Shown: piece by piece, positions 36,275-49,907 of the stretch | How positions within the stretch are numbered: position 1 is the first letter of the stretch | Layout: each line of letters begins with the position of its first letter | Assembly (NCBI GenBank): GCA_018389105.1 | Contig: JACATO010002139.1 | Span: 426,637-490,636, forward strand | From: Nautilus pompilius | Lineage: Eukaryota; Mollusca; Cephalopoda; Nautilida; Nautilidae | Direction of reading: 5' to 3' | DNA: 64,000 bases | The notes under the pieces: model-generated | What the model was told of the DNA's origin: nothing | What the model saw: only the letters and a program-made list of their open reading frames with translations | Database searches by the model: none | Translations under genes and position numbers: made by a program

Positions 36275-37465
36275 ATCAGGTCGTTTTGTCGGTCTTTATA
36301 TTATGTTGATTGGGGGTTCCTTTGTTGTATGCTTGTGGAGGTGTGTGTGTAGATAAGTTATAGATCGTTTTGAAGCAGGTGCTTTGGCAGACATTATGCA
36401 AAATTTAGCTTTTTAAAACTCGTTAAATGGATATTTGTTTCATGGTTCTGAGTGAAGCAGGGATAGAACAGTTTTTCCTGCCATTTCGCTTCACGAGTTC
36501 AAACTGGGCCACAAAGCGAGCGAGGAGGCAACTCGTAACATTAAGCAGGCGTGGGGCGAGGACACAGCAAGTGAGCGCACAGTACAAGGAGGGTTTGCAA
36601 TGTTTCCAGAGGGAGATGTAAACCTCGAAGATAAGGAACGTAGCAGACGTCCTTCCAGCTGTGATGACAACCGTCTGATAGCCTCAGTTGAAGCCGATCC
36701 AAGAAGAACCGTGCAAGAAATTGCCGGAGAGCTCGACGTAAGCACTGCAATTCTTTCCCAGCATCTGGACGCAATCGGCGAGACGAAAAAGCTTGACAAG
36801 TGGGTGGAGATCTGCTCCTCGCTTGTCATAAGAAACGAAAACGATCCTTTACTGCAATCACGAGCGATTAGCATAGTGGCCTGTCAGACACAGGGCACAA
36901 AACCACATTCCAAAACACGGCCTCCACCAGAAGAAGGTCATGGTCATTCTCTGGACTGCAACTGGTGTCATCCGCTATAACTTCTTGCAACCTGGTGAAA
37001 CCATCACAGCTGAAAGGTACTGTCATGAATTAAACGTTCATCAGAAACTCTCCCAACGACAGCCAGCATTGGTGGATCGAAGAGGCCCATTCCTGCTCCA
37101 CGACAATGCTCGTCATCATGTTGCAAAACTGACTTATCAGAAACTGAACACTTTAGGGTACGAAGTTCTCCCTCACCCAGCCTATTCAACGGCCCTGTCT
37201 TCCGCAGACTACCACCTATCCAAACAGCTTCCTCCGTATGAAATCCTCCTCCAGCCGAGCAACAATTGAAACCGACTTCCAACAGTTTATCGACTCCAGA
37301 AATCCAGATTTTTTTCAAAATGGCATAAATGCGCTTGTACCTCGTTGGCAGAAGTATATCGATTTGTAATGGAACTTACTTTGATTAATAAATTTCACCT
37401 TCAGCGTCGATATGAAGTCTCATTGTTGCGGTAAATAAGCCGACAAAACTTTTGTGACAACCTGA
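36275..37465 (+). mobile_element. Mariner transposon (about 1.19 kb), internally deleted
   Basis: The right end on - reads ATCAGGTTGTCACAAAAGTT, and the left end has ATCAGGT then CGTTTTGTCGG, the same repeat with about nine bases missing. TA flanks both ends (36,273-36,274 and 37,466-37,467). A mariner transposase on + fills most of the interior. The element lies in CpG-rich gene-free DNA. Confidence 0.93.
36470..37368 (+). pseudogene. Mariner transposase (D34D type), broken
   Basis: Domains in order: an N-terminal helix-turn-helix region (about 36,480-36,600), linker and second HTH (SLED-like NLEDKERSRRPS; RRTVQEIAGELDVSTAILSQHL, about 36,700-36,765), KKLDKWV, and a block like EICSSLLLRNKND. 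The family then has the first catalytic Asp in a CDEKW motif. Here that part is missing after NENDPLL, so the first Asp is deleted. After a frame change the second site, LLHDNARHHV, and the third, SSADYH, are present with exactly 34 residues between the two Asp. A last frame change leads to the C-terminal RWQKYIDL and a TAA at 37,366. It resembles the SETMAR/Hsmar1-like mariner branch. Inactive. Confidence 0.93.
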
Positions 37466-40447
37466 TAGTGAACAAAACGAGCCGTGGATTTTGCCTGCGT
37501 GCATGAGTCATCATAGTCTTATCTCTCTCGTTAGATTTTCTGGATTTAGCAGGCAGGGGTCTAACAAATCCCCCCTGGAATCATGTATAAACTACAAAAA
37601 AATCTTTACTAACCGTGTAAATATAACTTAGCATGGCTTCTCCCAACAACTGCCAGTGTCATACCTTTCCAGATGGAGCTGTTTGAGCTAAATAACGGAG
37701 AAAAATTCGCTGCAGATTTGAATCTGTATAGGATCCGAACGGACTCCATTTTGGTATGGTTACTTTGCTGCTGCTGCTGAGTAGAGACAACCTGGAGATT
37801 TGTGAACAAGATGGGTTCCGACCGAATGATAGTTTTCCTGTAATTAATTAGTGCTGACACCCTAAATACGAGGGCCCTAATAAAGACGGTGCTTAGAGAT
37901 GCTAAAATGCGATTACGATCTTCAGACATGCTTTCTTCTTCTTTCTTCTTTTTTTTAACAATGAAGTGACAGCTAGAAAACAAGAGTCTTCGTGCGTAAC
38001 AGACTTCCGGTATTTTAAATTTAATTTAAAAAAAAATAAAAAAATCTGTGACAAACTCCGATCACTTCGCTTGTTTAGGTCTCGTACTTCAGCTTGGCGC
38101 CGCTGCGGAAGGAAGTCGATCGTCTCGCGCACGCGCACGTTCTCTGATGCCAGCCGCCGGAAGAGGTCACAATATTAACCTCATCTGTGGTGATCAGTCA
38201 GAGTTTGATTTGATTAATTCAGGTCTCTCATCTCTCGCTGCTTGCTTTTTTACTGCTAAATTACGTTAAAGCTTTCATAACATTGTTATATATCTTATTA
38301 TGTTAAAGAAAATTGTCAGTAATCGTTTCTTTTAAACGTATTAGGGATTTGTAGATGACCCCTGTTCAAGCTGACTGGAGGCGAAGTTTGGGGGGGGCGG
38401 GGACTGGTTGAAATCTGTCGGTCTCTTCACGTGATTGGTGCCTGATTGTTTACTGTTGGCTTCTTCATCGCCAGTAGCTCTTTGGCTTTGTAATATATCT
38501 TATGCGCGAAAGACGGTAAGGTCGACGGGTAGAGGAAGTGGCGGCTCGTCTACGTAGCTGGACAACCGGAACCCCTTCAAATAACTACTATCGCTTTACT
38601 TTAGAGACCCGAATCGCCTTTCTCAGGCTTCGAGATAAACCAAACATTAAAAAATTTTCAAGACGTTTTCCCAAACAGGAAATAAAAATGCTGTTGTAAA
38701 TGTTGGACTTCTCTTGTCGTACGAACTTAGAAGGTCGAGTGGTAGATGGGTGGGGAGAGAGAGAGAGAATCTGCATCTCTCGTCCCAAGACGTTTTCAGT
38801 TATCGATTTTGTTATGGGATGAGATTCACATAAAAGGTTTTGAACTTCATTTGTCTCTACTTCTATAATTTTTTCTCTTAAAAATCAAAGAAAACAGATA
38901 CTTGAAATGTGTTTTAGAAAATAAGAATTTTTATAGCTCTTACAACAAACGTTTTGATAATTCCCATGAATACTTAATGAAATTTGTGAATATGGTTCCA
39001 TTGACTATTTGAAGTTATGTAAAAAAATAGTTGTTTTTTTTAAGAATTCAAAGTTTTAATTTTATTTTTTAATGTAGTTTTATCATTTTAACATCAGGTT
39101 GTTAGAATTTGCGGTGAAAGTTTTTTTTTTTTTTTAATATATATTTTTAAAGCCCATTCCGTCAATACAGATATTTCTCCTGTATCAGCAGTTAATGGCA
39201 ATACGAATTCAATTAGACCAGCACCGTCTGATTCTTCAGAACCGGCTGTCTTTGCGAAGAACGTCGTATGTAATTTATGGATACGCGCAATCTGCCGATC
39301 GATTTCGCACGAGTTCTCACGCCAGGATCGATAACAAAGGAGGCTACTTCGTCACTGGTCTATGGTGACGGTTTTAGTGATTGCTCGGTAAGTTCTTCAC
39401 AGCCTCGTGAAGTAAGCAACAAAAGTACCCCAGCACACCTGGTGGTTGAGACGGACGTTGAGTGTTCGTCAGCCTCGGGGAAACTCCACAGCATGCGGAA
39501 GGAACGAGCTGAATGAGAGCGGTCCGACGGTTCTCGGTTGTTATCAGAACAATCGGCAAAGACGACAGGAAAAAAAAGAGAGGTTGATCCGCACAATTCC
39601 CCGTTAAAAATGTAAATAATCCAGTAGTAGATGAAGACCTTTTCCAGAAGTTTAGTGATGCTCGACATTAGTTGATTAAAAATCGCTGGTGCTCTGTTAC
39701 TCAGGTCGGAGAGGCTAGGTTTTGTTGTTGTTGTTTTTTTTTTTTTTTTTTTTTTTTTTGCGAAATTCTTACTGCACCAACGCATCGCTATCAGATCTGA
39801 GAGCGGCAGCCTTCACTTCGTTTGATCAGATTTAAACAGTTTTCCGGTAAAAAGACCGTCCGAGCGAACGGGTTCTCGCCCGGAGGGCTGTGGTAGGCCC
39901 TGGTCCTCGCTTCATCTCCTCACGGCACGTGGCGTCGTCATTTAAAGTGGCCCCTGAGGAAATGGTGCGAGTTGTAAGTGAGATGGTGATTCATCGCGCC
40001 GACGACAGACGCGGGTGGCAGGGCTTTCCTCCCTCCTCCTCCCCCCCCAGGGTTTCCCCCGATGTGAAATATTGGAATTTCGACTCCCAACAGCCAGTTT
40101 GAGGTGGCCTTTCTTCCAGTTCACCTACGCCAACTGATCAGACTAGGGCGGGTCTGGCGCGATCGTACCGGTATTTCCAGCATCGTTTTATCACCGGAGA
40201 CCTGACTGACGTCGATGAGTGCCAGAAGAGTTTAGTATGACAGACTTCCTCGCCGACCAGTATCACAATTCGCAGGGGACAAAAAAAGAAAAATCCTCCT
40301 GAATTAGAGAGAGTTTAATTATAATATTGCCGGTTTTACAGCTCGGAAGCGCATCAACGAGGGACCGTAAGTGGTACTTCCTTCCCCGGTAAAGAAGGCC
40401 GGCGTCTGGTTCCTGCAGAAAAGTTCGGCTCTACGAGCGCATTAAAG
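37466..40447. other. Non-coding CpG-rich stretch
   Basis: No gene supported. It includes an AT-rich, CpG-poor patch at about 38,820-39,120, a G-rich run near 38,391, a GA run near 38,757, and a long T-run at about 39,737-39,759. Frames such as 39,277-39,516 show no domain. Confidence 0.45.
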
Positions 40448-40592
40448 AGGATCTCTTGGTGTGGCGGGCCCCGCTGTTCGGGTGACTTCGCCTGCCCCCA
40501 CGGCCAGGATCTCTTGGTGTGTTGTGTGTTTTAACGGTCCATGGGGCGAAGCCAAAATTCTCAGAGCGCCTGCCCCCACGGCCAGGATCTCT
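40448..40592 (+). repeat. Interleaved short direct repeats
   Basis: The 26-base word beginning CGCCTGCCCCCACGGCCAGG occurs at 40,489-40,514 and 40,567-40,592. AGGATCTCTTGGTGTG occurs at 40,448-40,463 and 40,506-40,521. The overlap suggests serial local duplications. No coding role is visible. Confidence 0.9.
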
Positions 40593-43500
40593 AGCTCGCC
40601 ACAAACCACCACTTCGCTTTAATCGCCGAGCCCGCTATTATTATTATTTTTTTTTTCCAGTCTCCTTTCCGGCTTCAGGGTCACAGCCCCTCCCCCGAAA
40701 TGGATTAAGATAACAGCCATAGTCAGCCGAGAGCCCAGACCGTCTGGAAGAGGAGCTAGGATAGCAAATCGCCTTCTGTAACGCTTAATGTTGAGAATTG
40801 TTTTTCTAATAATAAGGGTACAAAGAAAGAAAATATATAGTACTTATTATAATACTCTTAACGAATAACTTGTCTGTGTCGAACTTTTTACTAACCTTTT
40901 TTGGGGGGCACTTTCTGTTTTAAATTACATCGTTTAAAAATTTTCAGGATGAATCATTAGGGTTTCTCTTCTCTCTCAGATACACGGTGCATCGAAATCA
41001 ATTGCCTTTTAATGGTGGATGTCCACGTGTATAATTAAATATTACGATCTGAAGTCTTGTTTGTCACATGCGAAACGGAAACAAGGGAGTTAGAATCCGG
41101 GTCCTAGTGGGTCTCTTGCGCTGAATGCTAAATTATGGTAAAAGAAAGAGATTTTTTTTTTTTTTATGTACCAAGGTCATCAAATAAGTTATGTTGCTAT
41201 CTATCAGATCCATTCTTATGGCCCATCTGTGCACAAAGGCCATTTTGTTTTGTTCATTTATATGATGTTTAGAGTAAATGTCAGTGTAACGATCGTCTTT
41301 CTATAAAATGCTTTTTGGCAGTCGGTCTGTTTATTGGTTTTCATAGTATGTACTAGTGAGTGTATTGCAGTTTTGTTGTTTTATTTTGCATTCCAACGAG
41401 TCTTTGAAACGCAGAGAGAGAGAGGTGCGGTGAGACGTTTCCGGACTTTAATTGAAATGTTATGAACGGCGAAATACATTCTTCTCATAGATATAGCGCC
41501 GAGCAGGTGTCGCTCTCGTGGGGTGATGTTCTGAACTTGTTCATGTCCTGGTCTGAAGAGATGACCTGCGTCTGGAGGGAGGAAAGCCGACCATCGACAT
41601 CGCACCTGCAACACTGCAGTGATCATTTCGGAACTCGCTCGCGCAATCGCCTCTTCCACTTGAGTCGTATGCAGACATCTACGCAGATTACCGTCTTGTC
41701 TATACAGTTCAGTGGCCACGCATGTGGTGCGAGTCGGCTTAGGGATGCCAAGGCGGCGTTTAACGTTTCGATTAGTCTGTGGCCCGCTTTGAGACTGGCG
41801 TCGTTGCCAGTGATGGAGATAATCGATAACGCGAGGATGCTGACCGCCACTTCCAGCCGGCGTACAGCGAGGCCGCTTAGCCTAACTTCCTGTTCATTGT
41901 TGGAAGAGGATCTGGAAGTAGCTCTTATTTATTAAGATCTCCTCAGCTTCGCTCTTCGGGTTTCCGTGGTTGTCATTCGGTCCTCCTTCCTCATCTCTGC
42001 GCTCTGCGAGATCGCGAAAAAAGCCTTTGCTGCGATGCCTCCGTTAGTTATCAACGTTTTCCGCCCCTCCCCTGTTTGAACTTTTGTCATGTCTACCTCT
42101 TCACGACTCGCTTAACAAACGTAGATCGGTCTACCCCATAATGATCTCCCCCCTCGTCTGGCCACAAGTATCTTTTAGGTTCGGTAAATCAATGGAACCG
42201 TCGGCTGTTGTGCTTTTGTCTCATTCTGAGGGGGCACCTGTCCTGGCGGTCTTGTCGTTAGAAACGTTTTCAGCCTGTCACATCTTTGAGAACAAACAAA
42301 TCCAGGATAGAATAAATTTCGTTTGCAAGTTTTTGTTATTTATGTAAAAAAAAATCACTAGAGTAAAATATGGCGAATATTTCTCAAGCTTTATTGCAAT
42401 TTTTGAAAAGAGAATTATGAAGTATCAGTGTTGAAACTTTCCCATTATTTTAGGTGTTGATCTGGGGTTCAGGCAGGGAGTTATTTATCAAAATGTAACT
42501 TTTTAAAAACGATCGTTATGGCGAAGACCGCCACACGCGTAACGAACGGCACGAGTTGTCTCCCACCATCTACGAATGACTGCTTCTCATCCAAGAAACA
42601 GTGGACTTCCTCCTTTTAATATTATTTACTTACGCTTGAGCATATAGTAGAAATAATTGCATAATCAGTAGAAATCCAAAGAAAACAGGGCAGTAACGAA
42701 GCGGTGAGCGCGAACAAAATCATTAAAGTAATCAACAACCAGCTCCTCGCGAGTTCTGTTCCGACTTTTGAGGTTGTCTCACAGAAGCGGAAGGTGTTGT
42801 GTGTTCACTCGCTCGGCCATCGAGGCTAATTATTTGTCTACGCTTTAGGGTCTCTTGAGCAGTGGGGCAAGGTGCGAGCCAATCAAGAGTTAACCGCGGA
42901 ACCTCCGCCACACACATCCAGAACCCGGCTGGATCTCTCCAGGAAAGCGGAATATCCGGAGAAAACACAATTCCACGGAGATACGGAAAAACTGTGCCAG
43001 TCCACTAGTTTGTTACTGGCCGTCCACGGAACAATTGCCAAACATTTTAAATGAAAGACGAGTATCATTTAACATACACCGAACAAAACGGACCCACGGC
43101 TGGAGTCAGCTGCTCGTGGCTCTGAGTGGGCCGTACCCTAGAGGGTTACACACCGCCGTCGTAATTCCAAATTTGCATAACAATGGTTAAATCTGGTTTG
43201 CAACCTTTCGCATAATGAGGTCGGTGACGGCGATAACTATATTACGGATATAGATAGAGGTAACCGCACCATCTTGGCGGGCGGGTCCGGTGGAACTGGT
43301 TTTCTTACGAGACTGCTCGAAATATGCTACGTTCTACTGGCCTTCACGCGAAGGGTTCGGAGCACGCGGACGGGCCGGGCTTCTCCGACTCTCTCGCGCT
43401 GCCCCTGTGGCGGACTGGAAACGGGAACAGGTCGCACCTTCACTTCGCTGATGTGTTTACAGAAACCCAGGTAACGTTGCCTGACGTCTCGAAGCAGGAT

Positions 43501-46500
43501 GGCTTGTGTGGAGCGCTGGATCATGTGACTGGGAGTGATTCTTTAAGATTGTTACAGGGTTATCGCCACTTTGATGAGGTCATTTACCGCTTTCACCTAG
43601 CGACGGTTATCGGTTAACCTTCGTGGACGACAAATCGTGCAAGAATAGAAGTAAACCTTCAAGAGGATTTCCGTGGCCTGCTTGTCACGCGACCTGGAGC
43701 TCTCAGAATGTCTGGAAAGACCATTGTATAGTGGCCAGGTGCCTCTGTGACCATTCGTGGCGCCGGTGTAACATCGCATGTTTGACGACTTTTGAAGTGA
43801 TGGCTCAGTGCTCTAGTGCATTCTGCAAACAATGTGACTTTACTTTGTCTTGATGTCAGTAAATGCACAAAACCATGTCTGGATATTGTCCAAAATGAGT
43901 TGTCAAACTCTGTTCGAAACTATAGGTTATATTTTTGTTAATTTTAATTTATGGTAATTTTTTTTTCACAGAATTTGTCACGGCCAACTCAGAAGAAATA
44001 CAATCGAAACTCCGCATTTGTCTCGCAAAAATGACCATAAAATAAATTCTGAATTTTTATTGTTATTATTATAAAACTGGTGCCTTTTAAAATCATTTCC
44101 GACAAACGCTACGAGTTTTGGCTATTCACTGTATTGTGGAAACTATTTTGCATTCGTCCTGACTTCACTGTTATTCTATCTGCCTATCATCAATGGTTCT
44201 ACGTATTCCAACCAGCGAAAACACGTGGCCTCTGAACGGTATCCGTCGTTTTAAGTCACGGATTCTCTCCCCTGCCGAGCTCTCGTGGCGGGCGATAACC
44301 CCTCCCCCGGAAGTAGGCTTCCTCACCCGGGTAGTCTCCAGAAGGAGGAAAACTAAGATTTCTAGTGGTGCATCTTACCGTCAAGAAGTGCGCCAAACGC
44401 TCTCTTCTTTAATCGTAGACAAGCGCGGCTTTCTCCTCCGGCCATTTTTAAAGTCTTCGTTGGTCACCTGGATATGGGTGGGGCACTTTTTTTTTTCATA
44501 AAAGAGAAAACTAGCACGAACGGCGATGCTGTTTTGGTAAATTCCAGCCAAACTTAATCTCACGCTGATGCTAGCACCGCAGTTAGAATAGAAAAGAAGA
44601 ATTGCACCACCACCACTCCTCCCCCTGCATCGTACGCTTCGTTGCTTTTAAGCTCAGCTCTGCTAAATCCTCAGACTCTCTCTTTCCTTCACGCTGGGAA
44701 AATAACGAATCCGAGCGGAAGTTAATTGGTTTTAATGTCTTTAGTCAGGTGAGAAATTTCTTTATGGAATTTTATAGACACTAACAGTGGTTATGATCCA
44801 GAAAGATTCTGTGTGTATATATTTCTATGCATTCATGCTTGCGTATTTTGATCGGTTCTTGATCCGATCGTGTGGCTGTCAGGGGGGGGGCGACAGTAGT
44901 TGCAGAAATGTCGGTTAGGTCTCGAGTCTCCTGTCAGTGCTGTGGTAGATTCGAAAGTTGAATTCTCCTGCATCGGAAATGAAAATAACTTGTAAAGCTA
45001 AAACAAACGCATTATTCAGCCGTTTGATTTAAATATTTTCTCCAATAAAAATAAAAAAAAAATAAAGCACTTCACGAGATTTCAAGTTGAAGTTTCTATC
45101 GGAGACGTGATTCACCAATTAAAAAAAAAATTTTTTAAAATTTGCGTATCCGTTCTGAGTCTTCGGAACTGAACGATCGAAGACGGGCGGGTCAGGGTTA
45201 CTAGCTATTTTTAGACATTAGGATTCACGTCGGTTGACCGCGCTTAAGATGGCTCTGGCGATTTCGGCAGACAATGCACTAGAGAAAAAAAAATATATAA
45301 AAAGCCCAGCGAGAGATCTAGATCGTTCCGAGTATTTTGTTGTTCCTAATGGACCCGAAGAGTGGACCGCGGCCTGCACGCGCTCAGTGGCTTACCTTAG
45401 TAGAGATGGCGTTGGATCTTCTTTTTTCTCTCCCTTTCGCATCACAAGGGCCGGTGCCAGCGAAAGGTAGCTAGTAACGAACGGCACGTGCTTGTCGTGG
45501 TCTTGTCGAAGGTTTTTCGGATCGCCTTCGTAAAGGCGAGTGTCGCGACGATATTGTCGGCCACGGCCCGTGACCCCAGACTGCTACGATCCTCACCGAT
45601 GCTCTCTGCTTCTTCTCTACCTTCAGTTCGTATGTTAAGGCCGTTCTTCCACCTGGGTGATGTAACGATTTTGCTGCTGCTAGACCGAAAATGATCAACT
45701 CTAAGTGAATTTACTGCCAATAGTCTTGTACCTTATTATAAACGCGGCGCTCGGGACGCATCTATCACAAGTTTATCGCAAAGCTGACCGTTCGACATTA
45801 ATTGCAGGTATTTTTTAACGACAGACCGTTTTCTTTCTCTGTTCTTCATTTAACGTGTTTATTTTAAGATTCTGACTGAGCACCCTTAAATAATCTGATA
45901 AACAAAGATTGGATTAAATGGTTAACCGTTAATGCTCCTATAAAATCACTTGGATGTCGTTTGCCTCTTATAGAACAGGAATATTAAACCATCTCGAGTG
46001 GCACGAGTGTTTTTTTTATGCACATTACTATATATTACTACGAAAGTAATATAATATAAAAGTACATGGCTGGCTGCCGTTGGTACTTCTAGGACGCGTA
46101 ATTACTCCTTAGAAAGAGCCCGACTATAGTTTACAACTTTGTCCTCGATATCAACAGAGTCGTGGCTCGGAAAACAGCTGGCGAAACAGTAGCGTGTACC
46201 GAGATAACTCACCGAGCATCAAAACGAAATACGGACCACGGCGATAGGAAATGATCTCGAAACGTGAGTTCGGAAAGTAGTACGAATTTTGGGGGGGGGG
46301 AAGCACAGATATGTGCCTTAGGTCTGATGATCAGGAATAATTTTCCAGTCTTTTATGGTCTAAACTGGCTAATGGAAATAATCGATCGTGAAATTTTACT
46401 TATGGCATTCGGCTTGGATGGACGCCCCTGCAGACAGCAATACTTCCGCCCTGAATAATGGCCCTGATTCCCAGATTTCAAAATTTTTCCGCTGTATTCT

Positions 46501-46930
46501 GTGGCACCCATGCGCGAGTTTGAAATGTTATCCAGCCTGTCTATTTTTTTGTCTTTGTTATTAACGGGGCATGCCTGTTCAGCGAGAATATTAAGTCTGT
46601 TAATTAACGCCGAGCCGAAGAAAGGAAGTTACGTCTGTCGGAGACTCGTAGATCACGCGTGACGCTTTAATGGCGGAGAACCGAATGCGCACCATACCGT
46701 CGCTAGGAAGTCAACTGTTAGTTTTAAGGTTGTCGTAATAATGCCCGAGGTATATATATATATCTTAAGAATGGTAGCCTGTCCGTGTATGGCATTCAGG
46801 CGTCAAGCTTTAACGTGGTCCGAGCCGCAGTGCCTATAAATGGATCTTGTGATGCCATTTGTACTAGATTCTGCATCAGTAGGCTTCTCATAAATCACGT
46901 CAATGATTGGTTAGAAACCGCCCATTGTCT
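40593..46930. other. Non-coding CpG-rich stretch
   Basis: No gene supported. The longest frames (41,462-41,935 on + and 41,381-41,719 on -) overlap each other and lack recognised domains. A perfect 9-bp hairpin, TATATTACT/AGTAATATA, lies at 46,031-46,053. GGACCCGGATTCTAAC on - near 41,090 is B-box-like. Confidence 0.45.
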
Positions 46931-46937
46931 CGTTCGT

Positions 46938-47550
46938 AGTTGGTTTACTCCCATTCTAAAAAGGGGGGACTTCAGATTAAGGGGATATTCAGCCAGTAAG
47001 GAATACGCATCACCAGCTTACCGCTGTACCACGCCAGTAGGCACAAGGATTCCATGACCAACGGTCTGATCTCGGTGAAGACGAGTTGCAAAGTTTCTAT
47101 TTATTTATGCCCACACTATCAAACCGCCATTACTGTATGCAAGGGTTCCCGACCATTTTCTTACGTTTGCACCTGCTCGTACGGTAGAAGGACCGGTTGG
47201 TTTTCTCGGCTCTGGGGTCTGCGGGCGATAGGTGAGGCTAAGCCGAGCGATGGACCCCGTTACTCGCAATTGAACATCCACATTAATGTTCTTGCAGGCC
47301 GTTTGCCAGACCTGGCGGGGAGAGGGTGTGAAGGAAGAACAAAGATGGCGGTGGACACGTTTGCTGCTGTTTCTTCCACGTTTGATGGATGTTTTTTCCC
47401 TTTAATTTTTAATCATATTTATTAAACGAATATTTCTGATGTCCGCCAAGCGAATGCGTTTACCGCAGCTCTCCATTATAAGAACTGTGATATTCCGTTT
47501 ATCACCCTGAGTGCCGATTAAAGAAGCGATTACTTTCCAAAGTGAAAGAT
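46938..47550 (+). repeat. Diverged interspersed repeat, copy A
   Basis: Three landmarks recur in the same order and orientation in copy B: AGTTGGTTTACTCCCATTC (46,938), CGCCAGTAGGCACAAGGATTC (47,032), and TGCCGATTAAAG followed by ACTTTCCAAAGTGAAAG (47,512-47,549). The spacings differ from copy B. The family is not recognised. Confidence 0.4.
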
Positions 47551-49907
47551 ATTTTATTCATATGTAGAGCCCCGACAGAAGAACAGGACGGCCCTTGAAG
47601 CGTAATTAGTTTCATGGGGTTTTGTTGTTGTTGTCGCTATTCCGTGTGATTCGTGTTTAGCATCTTTTTCACGCGTCTCCTGCAGGGCTGGGATACGTCG
47701 TCGCGAGGAGGCAGCGAGAGTCTTATGGTATCGTGTTCCAGTTCTGTCCAAAGTTCAGTTGGTTCTTTCCTTCAAATCTGCCACGGATATAGAAGATCCT
47801 GTTTCTCGAACTCGGCGTGCTCTCGGGAGGGTTTTCAGTCTGATCAACGAGTGCCACTTTCGGGACTCCCCCCCCCACCTCAGTCAGTGGCCATCTCCTT
47901 GCCGTAAACGCGTCTCGGTCATTCTGGAGAAGCATAACTCGGAAGTCTCCCGACGATCACCCGGCCAGTCTTCCCGGCTGGCTGCCCACGTCAAACTGTG
48001 AGCAGACCTCCTGAAATGGTTGGCCGGTGTTTTCTCTCCACGTGGGTGGGTGGGTTCGACCTGAACTGACAAACTTGAAAATCTCGGATAACAGGAGAGA
48101 CGATCATCTGACTGTCCAGTCGCCTTTTGACACGTGCACTTATAGCCTCAGCGCACAGCCTTGTGGGTAAAATCGATTGTTCCATTATTTCTTTTTTTAG
48201 GGCTTCTCGTTTTACCCTGGCAGTGCTGTATTTGCATTTTCCAAGGGAATAAATTTCAACAACGTGATATCATAATGAAATTCGTTTGAATTTTTCCTAC
48301 ACATGAACCATTTTTGACGCCACTCTGCAGTTCAAGTGGACTCTTCCCTTGAATTCGGCCTGGCCGTTTTGCGCCTCACTCCATGAATACTGTACGTGTT
48401 TAGCTGTACTGGAGGATACCCTGTTTGTTTATGTAAGCAATATTGGCTTCTATTAAGAACGTTACGAAAAATCTCTAATGTGTGTACGTACAACGTTTGT
48501 AAACAGCTGACGTGTACAGAAGTTCCACTTTACGTTAGCTGTTTACGACTTGAACCTTCCTCGTAGTTGGTTGGTACTGTATGATTCTAAGCTGTAATGT
48601 ACAACGTTCATTCCTGCCACGTTCTGCCGCTACTACAGGCGCCTGCTGTTCTTACGGTTTTCCAAAAGTTATTAGAAAATCTAAAAGTTAATGAAATCTG
48701 AAAAATAAAAAATGTAATTTTCTGTTAAACAATAAACACTTGGAGGATGGACATCTGAAGAGATGGAAATAGAAATCAATTTAAGAACAGTGAAGATCGC
48801 TGACTTTGAAATCGTTCGTCTCTACTATCATTTCTCAGAGCATTCGCGCGTGCAGTATTCAGCTGAGCACGCTGCTATCATAACCTTATTCGGCTGCTGG
48901 AATCCATTGGGTAGTGTGCAAGGCCGGTTAATTTAGACTCCACTGACTTGGAAGGCGGCTGTTTATTGCGAATGAATCCGAGCATCTTTCGGCCACAGGC
49001 TGGCTTAGTGGCGCACCGCTGCAGGGGTCCTCCGCGTCGTCGCGACTGCATAGTGTCAGCTGATCGGCACCGAACGCGATGAGAGATCAGCTTAGAAGGT
49101 CCTCCAATGCAGTCCTCGGCTCCACGTTGTCGCGAGACGCGCACCGGATCTCGATCGACGGTCACGAGGAAACGCTTCAAGTGCGTGCAGGTACGGTTTG
49201 AAATGCGATCGGTTCTGCCACGTCCCAGACGCCTTTTACAAGAAGCCGCACCTTAGTTAGTTGGCCAATTTACAATATCGGGAATTTGCAGTTAATTTAC
49301 CTTTACATGGTTTTACTGCTTTGCTAATCTTATGGTGATATAAAAAAAAAATCAGGTGTACGTCCCCCAGATAACACAAAAAAGGAGGAAAGGGCAAAAT
49401 AGTCCGCTGGCTTTGACGCGCATCTGTAATCGCTTCTCTCGTCACCGAAAGGCGGCGCCACAGATAGAGCCTAGGTGCGCTGGTGGCTCTAACGACAAAA
49501 GCTTGCGAATAGCTTAAAGGTTCGTCCGTGGAAATCTCTTTCGCGATGATATTAAGTGACTAACAGAAAGGGTGGCAGTACGTATCTCGATTCAGGTAAA
49601 CCATGTCGACATAAAAAACGGGGACAGCCAGCGAAAGGAACAAACCGAAAACACCACCGGTTATTTCGAACACTTGGCTGTTACTTCCAACTTTGGAAAG
49701 AATAAGACCGCGGTGCAATGTAATATCCCTGATTAATATAACGAACGGTGGGGGGGGGTTGGTTCTTTGAGACCACATCCAATCTATTTTATGCGCAAAG
49801 ATTCCATAGTTCGTAATGTGAAATCGCTCTTCCAAAGAAACGAGAGGACTTGTACGGTATTTTCAGGGTTTAATATGGCCGAAAACTGGTGTCGGTCGTC
49901 GACTGCG
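47551..49907. other. Non-coding CpG-rich stretch
   Basis: No gene supported; short overlapping frames only. It contains the imperfect hairpin at 48,499-48,546. Confidence 0.45.
48499..48546. repeat. 15-bp inverted repeat, 18-nt loop
   Basis: GTAAACAGCTGACGT (48,499-48,513) and ACGTTAGCTGTTTAC (48,532-48,546) pair with one mismatch. It could be a small MITE or a chance structure. Confidence 0.75.

Noticed and set aside
41381..41935. Overlapping open frames of 112-157 codons on both strands
   Set aside because: Mutually overlapping, no recognised motif, no splice or initiation context.
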